A DNA stretch of 64,000 nt. Origin: Psychrobacter sp. NG254. Lineage in GTDB: Bacteria; Pseudomonadota; Gammaproteobacteria; Pseudomonadales; Moraxellaceae. The stretch spans positions 310,001 through 374,000 of the forward strand of contig NZ_JADHDA010000002.1 in the NCBI RefSeq assembly GCF_015277735.1, in the 5' to 3' direction. The position numbers and the translations under genes are program-made. The notes below the pieces were generated by a model. That model saw only the letters and a program-made list of their open reading frames with translations, was not told the origin of the DNA and did not search any database. Shown here in pieces: positions 39,432 through 48,018 of this stretch (positions are counted from its first letter, which is position 1; every line of letters starts with the position of its first letter).

Positions 39432-40664
39432 ATGAAATGGACATTCAAGACGACGCTACTGGCACTATCTGTTGGTACGATAGGTCTAGCAGGCTGCAGC
39501 AATTCCGAAACGCCTGCCGAAGCTGGTACAGATACTGAGGCCGCTGCTACTACTAGCGATATTCCGGTACAAGGTGTTACGGATACGGAGATTCTATTGG
39601 GCGGTGCCAATGATCTATCAGGTCCGTTTGCAGGATTCGGTAATCCGGCGGTCGCGGGTGCCAATATGTACTTTGATGAGGTCAATGCGGCAGGCGGTGT
39701 CAATGGCCGAAAGATTCGTTACATCGTCGAGGATCATTCTTATCAAGTACCAAAGGCGGTACAGGCTGCTAATAAGCTCGTTAGCCGCGATAAAGTATTT
39801 GGGATGCTGATGTCGCTTGGTACGCCGCATAACTTAGCAAGTTTCCCTATTATGGATCGCGCTAATGTCCCTAATATTATGCCGATCACTTTTGCAAAAC
39901 CTATGCAAGAAGAAGGGGCTTTCAATCGCCGTTATACGATGGGTAGTACCTATTACGACTCCATGAAGATGGGTATGGAATACCTAATTGCCGAAAATAA
40001 TATTAAAAATTTATGCGTCATGTATATCCCCTCAGACTATGGTGAAGAGACCAATGAGGCGGCTAAGGATATCAGCGATAACAACCCTAACGTCACGCTG
40101 GTTCAGGCCAGCTCGCATCGTCCTGATGAAACAGATTTTGCTGGTGCAATCGCCAAATTAAAAGAAGCCAATTGTGAGTTAATCGGCCTATCTCTTACGA
40201 TACGTGGTGCCATCACTGCGGTAGGAACAGCGAACGCTATGGGCTGGACTGACGTGAAATTCATCGCTCCTGCAACAGGTTTTCATCCTGCAGTGGCTGA
40301 GGCACCGGGCGGTGCAAGTGAAGGCCTATATGCGGTTTCTTATTATAACGACTTGGCTTTGAGAGCGAATGAGCCTGAGACCAAGGCTTTTATTGAAAAG
40401 TATAAAAAAGCCACAGGGGAAGATGTATCAGCAGGTGCTATCCTTGGCTATACTTCAGCAAGAATCACGGTTGAAGGACTTAAAGCGGCCGGCAAAGATT
40501 TAAATGCCGATACCTTCAATAAAGGTATGGAAACGGTGAGTTTTGTAGATGGCATCACAGGATCTACTGTCGCCATCACGCCTGAGAGCCATGTTGCCTT
40601 TAATGATGTGTACTTGTCGCAAGTACAAAGCGGCGCATGGAAAACCGTCACACAGCTCAAATAA
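39432..40664 (+). CDS. HAAT-family ABC transporter substrate-binding lipoprotein
   Basis: 410 residues. The signal peptide ends in the lipobox LAGC (Cys22), followed by an acidic Ala/Thr/Glu linker and a type I periplasmic-binding fold (Peripla_BP_6) starting ILLGGANDLSGPFAGFG. The Ser/Thr-rich ligand-contact regions (SLGTPHN, YIPSDYGEE) differ from those of classical LivJ/LivK. The lipid anchor is unusual for a Gram-negative LIV protein. AAGGAGA lies before ATG 39432. It closes the cluster, 130 bp after the ligase. Confidence 0.9.
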   Translation: MKWTFKTTLLALSVGTIGLAGCSNSETPAEAGTDTEAAATTSDIPVQGVTDTEILLGGANDLSGPFAGFGNPAVAGANMYFDEVNAAGGVNGRKIRYIVEDHSYQVPKAVQAANKLVSRDKVFGMLMSLGTPHNLASFPIMDRANVPNIMPITFAKPMQEEGAFNRRYTMGSTYYDSMKMGMEYLIAENNIKNLCVMYIPSDYGEETNEAAKDISDNNPNVTLVQASSHRPDETDFAGAIAKLKEANCELIGLSLTIRGAITAVGTANAMGWTDVKFIAPATGFHPAVAEAPGGASEGLYAVSYYNDLALRANEPETKAFIEKYKKATGEDVSAGAILGYTSARITVEGLKAAGKDLNADTFNKGMETVSFVDGITGSTVAITPESHVAFNDVYLSQVQSGAWKTVTQLK

Positions 40665-40700
40665 GTACGCATTATTCATTTAGTGAAATTTTGATAGCAG

Positions 40701-40724
40701 CAAGCCGTACAGTTGTATGGCTTG
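40701..40724 (+). other. Hairpin after the transporter operon
   Basis: CAAGCCGTAC (40701-40710) pairs with GTATGGCTTG (40715-40724) with one G-T pair and a 4-nt loop. No T-run, so a 3'-end stabiliser or weak stop is more likely than a full terminator. Confidence 0.45.
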
Positions 40725-40749
40725 TCTCGCTTATGAACTTTGTATTTTA

Positions 40750-40856
40750 TATAGTCAAGTCTATATAAATCCGCTACATCGTCATCCTCGCTAAGCATAC
40801 TAATGTATAACTTGCACTCGGTTTCCTTGTATCGAAATTATATTGAACTGACTATA
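40750..40856. repeat. ~107-bp intergenic repeat, copy D
   Basis: Perfect inverted ends tatagtca (40750-40757) and tgactata (40849-40856). The arm gctac pairs with gta(t)c-rich sequence inside. It occupies the gap 40665-41163 before acs; the rest of that gap shows nothing I can support. Confidence 0.78.
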
Positions 40857-41163
40857 GTCTATCGTTTTTTATAAGTCTAAAATCCATACCTAATATAACA
40901 ATAAGCAATAAGCTGTAGAGAATCGAAATTAACTGGGATGAACAAACTAGTCGCTTTGTGAGGATGGGACTATCTGTACCTAAGTATATAGATGTGCAGT
41001 AAAATTGTTATGTTTGGCGTTTGATGCCTTGCAACCGTCACGCTTATTTGTCAAACTATAAACGAGTGTCACACATTATGGAAGATGACTCTTATTACCT
41101 ATATAGATGATCGTTTTAGACAACTATCTACCTAGGTTGTAATAATTAAAAAGGACGAATACT

Positions 41164-43125
41164 ATGACGCAAAAATCATTTCCAATCACAGCCGAATTTA
41201 TGGCTGCTGCCAATACCAATGCTGATCAATATCTCAAAGACTACCATCACTCTATCAACTCTAACGAAACCCGCGATGACTTTTGGGCGAAACGTGCTGA
41301 GCTTATCGATTGGATAAAAAAACCCACCAAAGTCAGTGACGTCAATTATGACTTAGACGATTTTCGCATCAAATGGTTTGAAGATGGTCAACTGAATATC
41401 TCAGTCAACTGCCTCGATCGTCACCTCGAAAAAACCCCATATAAACCCGCTATTATTTGGGAAGGCGATCATCCCTCATTGCACAAAATTATCTCGTTTA
41501 AAGAACTGCATGAAGCCGTCTGCCGTCTAGGTAATTCGCTGCGTAAGCTTGGGGTCGGGAAAGGCGACCGCGTGACGCTATATATGCCGATGATACCGGA
41601 AGCCATGGTATCGATGCTGGCATGTGCTCGTATTGGCGCGGTACATTCGGTGGTGTTTGGCGGATTCTCTGCCGAGAGCTTGGGCAATCGATTGATAGAC
41701 AGTCGCTCAAAGGTGGTCATTACTGCGGATGAAGGCCTGCGCGGCGGTAAACACACACCGCTCAAAGCCAACGTCGATCAAGCGCTGGACATGGATGGTA
41801 CTGACAGTGTCGAAAAAGTCATCGTCGTCCATCGTACGGGTAACTCGATACCGATGAGTGGTCGCCGTGATGTTTGGTATCATAATCTAGTCGATGGTCA
41901 GTCAGAGCATTGTGAGCCTGAGGTGATGAATGCCGAAGACCCGCTCTTCTTATTATATACCTCTGGCTCAACAGGTAAGCCAAAAGGCGTTGTGCATACC
42001 ACGGGCGGCTATATTACTTATGCTTTGTCTACCTTTCGCGATGTGTTTGATATCAAAGAAGACGATGTCTACTGGTGTACAGCCGATGTAGGCTGGATTA
42101 CAGGGCACACGTACTCGACCTATGCACCGCTTGCCAACGGTACGACGACTGTGATGTTCGAAGGGGTACCTGAGCATCCAACGTGGGCACGTATCGGACA
42201 CATCATCGACAAGCATGACGTGACTATCTTATATACAGCACCGACAGCCATTCGAGCAATGATGAAAGAGGGCGATGCTTTTGTGCGAGAATCAGATCGC
42301 TCCAGCCTACGCCTGCTTGGTTCGGTCGGAGAGCCAATCAATCCAGAAGCATGGGATTGGTATCATAATGTTGTCGGTGACAGTAAGTGCCCAATCGTTG
42401 ATACGTGGTGGCAGACTGAAACGGGTGGTATTTTGATGGCACCGATTCCAGGTACAGTGGATCTAAAACCAGGTGCTGCGATGTTGCCACTATATGGTAT
42501 CAAACCAGAAATCGTAGACAGTGAAGGCGCAACACTAGAGGGTGCAGCAGAAGGTAATCTGGTGATAAGCAGTAGCTGGCCTGGGCAAATGCGTACCGTT
42601 TATAATGATCATCAGCGTTTTTTGAAAACCTATTTTAGTGATTATCCAGGTCGTTACTTCACAGGTGATGGTGCCCAACGTGATGAAGATGGACATTACT
42701 GGATCACAGGTCGTGTCGATGACGTGCTCAATGTCGCAGGACATCGCTTGGGTACGGCAGAGATTGAGAGTGCTGTCGTGGCTCACCCAGCCACTGCTGA
42801 GGCTGCAATTGTTGGAATGCCGCATGAGATTCGCGGTACAGGCATCTGTGCTTTTATCATTCTAAAGTCTGGCGAAGAAAAAACAGACGATCTAAAAGCC
42901 GAGCTAAAACGCCATGTGCGTGCTGAGATTGGCCCAATTGCTACCTTGGATGCCATTTATCTAGTGGATGCACTGCCAAAGACGCGTTCAGGAAAAATCA
43001 TGCGTCGCATCCTACGTAATCTTGCTGCTGGACAATATGTCGGGTTGGGTGATTTGTCCACATTGGCAGATAGCTCAGTGATTAATGATTTGGTCGATGC
43101 TGTCAAAGCAGGTCGCGGAGACTAA
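41164..43125 (+). CDS. acs: Acetyl-CoA synthetase
   Basis: A 653-residue cytoplasmic enzyme making acetyl-CoA from acetate, ATP and CoA. The P-loop [11 protein letters not shown] is at 265-275, the acetate-pocket Trp lies in [44 protein letters not shown] is the hinge block, and the regulatory acetylation Lys is Lys611 in [10 protein letters not shown]. Length equals E. coli Acs. aaaaagga precedes ATG 41164. Monocistronic: a repeat lies upstream, a tandem repeat and terminator downstream. Confidence 0.97.
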   Translation: MTQKSFPITAEFMAAANTNADQYLKDYHHSINSNETRDDFWAKRAELIDWIKKPTKVSDVNYDLDDFRIKWFEDGQLNISVNCLDRHLEKTPYKPAIIWEGDHPSLHKIISFKELHEAVCRLGNSLRKLGVGKGDRVTLYMPMIPEAMVSMLACARIGAVHSVVFGGFSAESLGNRLIDSRSKVVITADEGLRGGKHTPLKANVDQALDMDGTDSVEKVIVVHRTGNSIPMSGRRDVWYHNLVDGQSEHCEPEVMNAEDPLFLLYTSGSTGKPKGVVHTTGGYITYALSTFRDVFDIKEDDVYWCTADVGWITGHTYSTYAPLANGTTTVMFEGVPEHPTWARIGHIIDKHDVTILYTAPTAIRAMMKEGDAFVRESDRSSLRLLGSVGEPINPEAWDWYHNVVGDSKCPIVDTWWQTETGGILMAPIPGTVDLKPGAAMLPLYGIKPEIVDSEGATLEGAAEGNLVISSSWPGQMRTVYNDHQRFLKTYFSDYPGRYFTGDGAQRDEDGHYWITGRVDDVLNVAGHRLGTAEIESAVVAHPATAEAAIVGMPHEIRGTGICAFIILKSGEEKTDDLKAELKRHVRAEIGPIATLDAIYLVDALPKTRSGKIMRRILRNLAAGQYVGLGDLSTLADSSVINDLVDAVKAGRGD

Positions 43126-43132
43126 CCTTAGC

Positions 43133-43204
43133 TTGATTGATAGTTTGATTGATAGTTTGATTGATAACCTGATTGATAACCTGATTGATTGCCTGATCAA
43201 TGGG
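43133..43204 (+). repeat. 12-bp tandem repeat after acs
   Basis: About six copies of a 12-bp unit close to ttgattgatagt, drifting to ctgattgataac and ctgattgattgc, lie between the acs stop and its terminator. They look like a simple slippage-prone array. Confidence 0.7.
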
Positions 43205-43253
43205 CTATCTATTCAGATTAAGGGCAACTATTAATCTATGTTCATAGAAGTCC

Positions 43254-43290
43254 AAAAAGCCATGCTATCGAGAATAGCATGGCTTTTTTT
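43254..43290 (+). terminator. Terminator after acs
   Basis: Perfect stem AAGCCATGCTAT / ATAGCATGGCTT, with A-run before and seven T after. Confidence 0.93.
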
Positions 43291-43407
43291 ACGTAGATGA
43301 TATTGATATTAAGTTGTTTTGACGGTTCAATATCCATCATAAAACAACATTTAACACACTACACTCGCGATTCATAAATTTTTGCCACATACCTAATAAG
43401 GCTTATT

Positions 43408-44616
43408 GTGATTATGACTGACCACGCTTTATACTCAACTGATAAACCTTCTCCAAAGATTGCCATTATCGGTGGTGGCCTAACAGGACTGCTCACTGCC
43501 ACTTTGCTAGAGCACGCATCGAATCAAACCCAAACGCCCTTTAAGAATCCGCAAATCACTATCTTTGAAAAGTCGCGCAGTGTCGGTCGTTTGGCGACGC
43601 GTTATCGCAGCGATAGTGAAACTGGTAAAAACTGGCAATGGTCGTTCGGCGCGCAGTTCTTTACAGCCAAGACGGGTAGCTTTCAACAGTTTATTGCGCC
43701 GTGGTTGCAGACAGGTTTGCTACAGCCGTGGTGCGCCAAAGTGGTTGAACTCACGCCAGTGGATGCGAATATTCAAGCACCTGATATCCAAGTTCCCGAT
43801 ATCCAAAATAAGGAGCAGTGGGATACCATCCATGCCCGTTATATCAGTACACCCAAAATGACCAGTTGGGGGCGTGAGCTTGCCGCTGCGCTTAAGCACA
43901 CAACCATCGCGTTTAAGACTCGTGTGGCAACGCTCGCTCAATACTCTCATTATCAAAACATCCAGCATCAAAACACTCTTCATTCGGACAGTCAAAAAAC
44001 AGAGTTATTCGATGAGGCAGGAACCAGTCTTGGATGGTTTGATTGGGTGATCTGTACAGTGCCAAACGGTCAGGCAGTGGAGCTAATGGCAGACAGTGGA
44101 TTTAGTGAAAAAAATAAAATTACGCAGGCGCAAATGCAGGCTTGCTATACGCTGATGCTTGGTTGGGATAAATCACAACCATTGCCTGAGACATTCAATC
44201 ATCAGGCAATACCACAGTGGGATGTGGCTTATGTGGATAGTGCTATCATCGATAGAATATTTATTGAACATCAAAAACCCGTCCATGATGACCTGCTACC
44301 CAGTGTGACCATTCATGCCCGTAATGACTGGTCGCAAGCGCACGTTGACGACGATATGGAGTCAGTCAAGGAACAACTATTGCAGGCAGCAAAGCAGTCA
44401 TTAAATTGGGACGAGGACAGCACACCTAGCCAGACAGATTGTCATCGTTGGCGTTATGCAGCTACTATCGTACATAAGGACAGGGAAGAGCTAAGCATCT
44501 TGGTCGATGAAACCAAGCAATGGATCGTCAGTGGCGACTGGTGCGCGAAAGGCAATATTGAAAGCTGCTATCAAATGGCACAACAGACAGTTGATGCTAT
44601 TTGGAAAACGAAATAA
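43408..44616 (+). CDS. Renalase-like FAD-dependent oxidoreductase
   Basis: 402 residues. The FAD-binding IAIIGGGLTGLLTATLLE near residue 19 is followed by FEKSRSVGRLATRY, the GR-motif of the renalase/amine-oxidase-like family, and GAQFFTAKTGSF. The C-terminal VSGDWCAKGNIESCYQMA matches the second FAD motif. Bacterial renalases oxidise stray dihydropyridine isomers of NAD(P)H; whether this one does is inference. The GTG at 43408 has AAGG 6 nt upstream; ATG 43414 is the alternative. No partner gene. Confidence 0.82.
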   Translation: MIMTDHALYSTDKPSPKIAIIGGGLTGLLTATLLEHASNQTQTPFKNPQITIFEKSRSVGRLATRYRSDSETGKNWQWSFGAQFFTAKTGSFQQFIAPWLQTGLLQPWCAKVVELTPVDANIQAPDIQVPDIQNKEQWDTIHARYISTPKMTSWGRELAAALKHTTIAFKTRVATLAQYSHYQNIQHQNTLHSDSQKTELFDEAGTSLGWFDWVICTVPNGQAVELMADSGFSEKNKITQAQMQACYTLMLGWDKSQPLPETFNHQAIPQWDVAYVDSAIIDRIFIEHQKPVHDDLLPSVTIHARNDWSQAHVDDDMESVKEQLLQAAKQSLNWDEDSTPSQTDCHRWRYAATIVHKDREELSILVDETKQWIVSGDWCAKGNIESCYQMAQQTVDAIWKTK

Positions 44617-44759
44617 CCCCAGTGCTGTCTATAGCCTCAGTATTGTTTATAACTACAGTACTGCCCTATGATATTGATTGTCCAAAACATATGTGGGCGC
44701 TTCAGAGTTTAGGCAACCAGTTTTTGAGTAAGTAAAAGACACCTTCATAAAAAGCACGC

Positions 44760-44791
44760 AAAAAAAGGCCCACAGAGGAGGTACTGTGGGC
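44760..44791 (-). terminator. Minus-strand terminator with no gene upstream
   Basis: GCCCACAG (44768-44775) pairs with CTGTGGGC (44784-44791). Read on the minus strand the stem is followed by seven T (44760-44766). The plus direction has no T-run. The nearest minus-strand gene on the right is at 47091-47585, whose own 3' side has a terminator. Confidence 0.7.
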
Positions 44792-44846
44792 TGAGGAAAA
44801 CGGATAGTGTAGGTGACTACAGAGGCCGTGGGCGTAACTTGTTATA
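44760..44846 (-). ncRNA. Candidate small RNA ending in a CCTCCT-loop terminator
   Basis: A TATAAT on the minus strand (44847-44852) lies just upstream of about 80 bases that end in the terminator above. The loop of the terminator hairpin reads TACCTCCT, complementary to Shine-Dalgarno sequences, a known recognition style of trans-acting small RNAs. The -35 is poor and no open frame is present. The rest of the 695-bp gap 44617-45311 contains nothing else I can support. Inference only. Confidence 0.35.
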
Positions 44847-45311
44847 ATTATAGGTTCTACAACTAATATCTATTAGGGCAGTTTTGATAAGTACAATGGG
44901 CGTACATGTTTGCTTACATATTTAAGTGTACAAGTGTTTTTTCTAGTCACCATCATAGCGCAACTGCTGCCCGATAAGGGGCTGTGGTTACAGTATATTA
45001 CGTTATAAGTGATATGGAGATTGGCCTATCCTTTGCTTGAATAGTGATAGATTCTGTCAATAAACGTATGTCAGTGTCTTGCATTAGCATTATGGATAAA
45101 AGCGCTTAATATTTTTAATAGCTTATGACGAATAGTAAAAGATAGCGATGAGACTATCTTTTACTTTGTACAGACGCTTCATGTTGATATTATTAATAAC
45201 TGAGTCAGTAATTGAATCAATAACTGAGCTGCTACAGAGATGGCATGACGCCTTGCCCGAAAAATGCTAAGCTATCTGCCATTATTACGTCTATATTAAA
45301 CTGGGTTTGCC

Positions 45312-45992
45312 ATGACTGACAGCACGCATTTGCATACGCAGGAGCCGCCAAGTTCACAAAATACCAAGAGTATTTTTAACTTGCCTAATAATCTGACTAT
45401 TGCACGTATCTTGATGATCCCATTGTTTGTCGCGATTGCCTATTGGCCACCATCGATGGGTATTGGCATGCCAGCCATCTCAGACAATGTCATCGCTCGA
45501 GTAGGGATGAGCGAGTTTAGCGACAGCCTATTACGCCATTTGCTATTGACTGGCGTCTTTATCATTGCCGCGATTACCGACTGGCTCGATGGGTATTTTG
45601 CTCGTAAGCTCAATGTCATGTCAGCCTTTGGGCGTTTTTTGGATCCAGTCGCGGACAAGCTCATGGTGGCGGCAGCGCTGATAATCCTAGTACAGTGGCA
45701 TCCCAATATTATTATGGCGATAGCCGCTATCGTCATCATCTCGCGTGAGATCGCTGTATCTGCACTGCGTGAGTGGATGGCAGAGCTGGGCAAAAGTACC
45801 AGCGTGGCAGTCTCATATGTGGGTAAGCTAAAAACTACGTTTCAGATGGTCGCCATCACGGTGCTATTGCTCAATTGGCAGTCGCTCGAAATGATTGGCT
45901 ATGTGCTGATGGTTGCCGCTGTTATTTTGACATTATGGTCGATGATGATTTATCTCAGAGCGGCTTGGCCATATTTAAAGCAAAGCGGATAG
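45312..45992 (+). CDS. pgsA: CDP-diacylglycerol-glycerol-3-phosphate 3-phosphatidyltransferase
   Basis: A 226-residue inner-membrane enzyme forming phosphatidylglycerol phosphate. The CDP-alcohol phosphotransferase motif is complete: Asp90, Asp93-Gly94, Ala97-Arg98, Gly107, Asp111, Asp115. LPNNLTIARILMIPLFV begins the first helix. A longer inter-helix loop (about 48-75) and a polar N-terminal leader of 20 residues make it larger than the E. coli enzyme (182). Followed by a bidirectional terminator. Confidence 0.95.
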   Translation: MTDSTHLHTQEPPSSQNTKSIFNLPNNLTIARILMIPLFVAIAYWPPSMGIGMPAISDNVIARVGMSEFSDSLLRHLLLTGVFIIAAITDWLDGYFARKLNVMSAFGRFLDPVADKLMVAAALIILVQWHPNIIMAIAAIVIISREIAVSALREWMAELGKSTSVAVSYVGKLKTTFQMVAITVLLLNWQSLEMIGYVLMVAAVILTLWSMMIYLRAAWPYLKQSG

Positions 45993-46022
45993 CGTGGTAG
46001 TACAACCTACCTTAGCAGCCAT

Positions 46023-46058
46023 AAAAAATACCAGTCGCATGAGCCACTGGTATTTTTT
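46023..46058. terminator. Terminator after pgsA
   Basis: AAAAAATACCAGT (46023-46035) pairs with ACTGGTATTTTTT (46046-46058). Its loop cgcatgagcc is nearly the same as that of the terminator at 47024-47057. Confidence 0.92.
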
Positions 46059-46217
46059 ATGGCTGACTGTAAACAGTAGTTTTTGACCGATTTATTTTAG
46101 CCATTGATTGTTTGCATCGTTTCTATATACTCAGAAATAGTAGATAAAATATAAAAGAGCAAACACAGGGAAGTTGATTGAAGTGTGGCCATATGTCATT
46201 TAAATAGGGAGATCGGT

Positions 46218-46991
46218 ATGACGTTACATCAAAAACAGTCAGGTGCTGCCATTTTATTACTGGCATTGCTAACGGGCTGCTCATCAGGGCCAAGCATGCA
46301 GGAGTCGTCCACCCCAACGATTCAGCAAGATAAGTCTATCCAAGCAGAGTCGTCTAAAATGTCGGCCACTCAAGACGCGACAGAGTCAGAACGTTTGGGT
46401 ACCAAATGGGGCGATGACGTTGATTCTCAAGTGACAACGGTTGATTTGCGTCGCATGAGTAGTCAGCCTATCGAGCAAATGCAGGTGCGTTATGCAGATA
46501 AGTCTTACAAAGGACGTGCGGTTAATAGCATGTCTCTGCTGGCAGGGAAGGTTGATTTTTCGATAGAGACGGATACGGGTGAGCTGTCACTATATCGAGA
46601 CTCAGGCAATTATTATGTGCAAGGTCAAGCAGGGCAGGCCTATCGTTTGGTGTACAACAATAACAGCCCCAACACGTATGAGATTGTCGCTAGTGTGGAT
46701 GGTATAAATGTCATCGATGGTAGTGCTGCCAGTCGTCAGGACAGCGGATATGTGCTACGTCCCAATGATGATTTGGTGATTGAGGGTTTTCGCAAGAGCC
46801 AAAGCGCAGTGGCATCCTTTATATTTAGCAATCCAGAAAGTGCTTATGCTGCCAATACCAGCTCGGGTTCTATCAACAATACGGGTGTGATTGGTACGGC
46901 CATCTATGGACTATATGATCCTGCTAAACCTAAGTCTCAGCAACCGCAAGCGTATCCAGCAGATAATGGCTATGCTAAACCACCACAATAA
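46218..46991 (+). CDS. Lipoprotein of unknown function
   Basis: 257 residues. The lipobox LTGC puts the lipid on Cys20 or close to it (AILLLALLTGCSSG). A Gln/Ser-rich linker and a beta-rich domain follow. The C-terminal half contains SGYVLRPNDDLVIEGFRKS and NNTGVIGTAIYG, which I recall from other uncharacterised proteobacterial lipoproteins. AGGGAGA lies 6 nt before ATG 46218, which sets this start over the open frame to 46185. Function unknown. Confidence 0.78.
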   Translation: MTLHQKQSGAAILLLALLTGCSSGPSMQESSTPTIQQDKSIQAESSKMSATQDATESERLGTKWGDDVDSQVTTVDLRRMSSQPIEQMQVRYADKSYKGRAVNSMSLLAGKVDFSIETDTGELSLYRDSGNYYVQGQAGQAYRLVYNNNSPNTYEIVASVDGINVIDGSAASRQDSGYVLRPNDDLVIEGFRKSQSAVASFIFSNPESAYAANTSSGSINNTGVIGTAIYGLYDPAKPKSQQPQAYPADNGYAKPPQ

Positions 46992-47023
46992 TGCCTATCA
47001 ATAGATAATAGATAAATCATATA

Positions 47024-47057
47024 AAAACGCCAGTCGCATTAGCCACTGGCGTTTTTG
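47024..47057. terminator. Bidirectional terminator
   Basis: AAAAACGCCAGT (47024-47035) pairs with ACTGGCGTTTTT (47046-47057) between convergent genes. Confidence 0.9.
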
Positions 47058-47090
47058 TATTCTACTATTTTGCTTTCATATAACAGATTC

Positions 47091-47585
47091 TTATAGCGTT
47101 ACAGAGTTGTTTTCGCCTAGATTAGTCGCTTTTTTGCCGTCCATGACTGCAGCAGTTGTCATCTTAAACATATTGACGACTGAGCTGCCACTTAACCAAT
47201 ATTCGGCACCATGTGGTACGACTTTGATTAATTGGACGTTTGGATCTTCTTTACCTTGCTCATAGAATGCATTGTAGATTGGTGACCATAGCTCATCGAG
47301 CTTCTCTTGGTCTTCGACCAACTCTGCTTTACCGTTGATTGAGACATAGTCTTTTGCATCTTGGCTGACATAGGCCAAGTTCACTTGTGGGTCTTTCTGG
47401 ATATCGCTGACGGTTTCAGTGGTCTTATCACCGATGAACCAAATCTCTTTTGCGCCAATACTTGTCTCACTCGTTGTCATTGGGCAGGCATGTAAATGGC
47501 CTTCGTGAGTGCGAGTGGTCATCATGGCAAATTTCACTTCTTTTACCAGTGCTTGTACTTTATCGATGTGGTCTTGTCTGCTCAT
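47091..47585 (-). CDS. General stress protein 26-like, pyridoxamine-phosphate-oxidase fold
   Basis: 164 residues, split beta-barrel flavin-binding fold. Typical are VKFAMMTTRTHEGHLHACPMT at the N-terminus and EIWFIGDKTTETVSDIQKDPQVNLAY (strand-helix contact to flavin phosphate). GSP26 proteins bind FMN or FAD and are stress-induced; the reaction is unknown. aaggaaat precedes the minus-strand ATG 47585. Single gene. Confidence 0.86.
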   Translation of the reverse strand: MSRQDHIDKVQALVKEVKFAMMTTRTHEGHLHACPMTTSETSIGAKEIWFIGDKTTETVSDIQKDPQVNLAYVSQDAKDYVSINGKAELVEDQEKLDELWSPIYNAFYEQGKEDPNVQLIKVVPHGAEYWLSGSSVVNMFKMTTAAVMDGKKATNLGENNSVTL

Positions 47586-48018
47586 AATTGATTTCCTTTT
47601 CTTTAAAATATTTAGGTAGTTGAGTTCTTATAGTAGTAATTTTTATTCGGACAAAGCGTATTTGAAAGATCAAAAACGATTGTCGCCTTAACAACTCAGA
47701 CTAGAATACCGAGTTGTACCCATACATTTATATAGGTGCCCAGTAATGCGATGTGAGAGTTTGTAAGGAGTATGAGGGTTAGGTAAAAAGTGTGACGCTG
47801 TGTATTTTTGCTGTCTGATTATCCAGTGCAAAGTTAAAAGGATAGCGACTAGAGGTCAGCGCAAGCTCGCTATTCTGCAAATATCTGATAGCAGCAGCGC
47901 GCAACTTATCGGCAATTTATCTTGGTTTAGACCTGCTTATTACAGGGCTTCTTGTTATAATACGCAGACCATTTACTTAGCATGGCAGAGATGCCTTGAT
48001 CTTACGGATTATGCCTTT
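47586..48018. other. Divergent spacer between the GSP26-like gene and purL
   Basis: A 433-bp spacer. It contains the purL promoter. Although the purL frame is open back to 47800, this part lacks homology to PurL. No repeat or RNA gene seen. Confidence 0.5.
47953..47961 (+). promoter_or_regulatory. Extended -10 promoter of purL
   Basis: TG-T-TATAAT at 47953-47961; -35 poor. Transcription would begin near 47968, inside the upward open frame, and so argues for the purL start at 48019. Confidence 0.55.

Noticed and set aside
47800..48018. N-terminal extension of PurL
   Set aside because: No PurL homology, residues look random, and an extended -10 promoter lies inside it.
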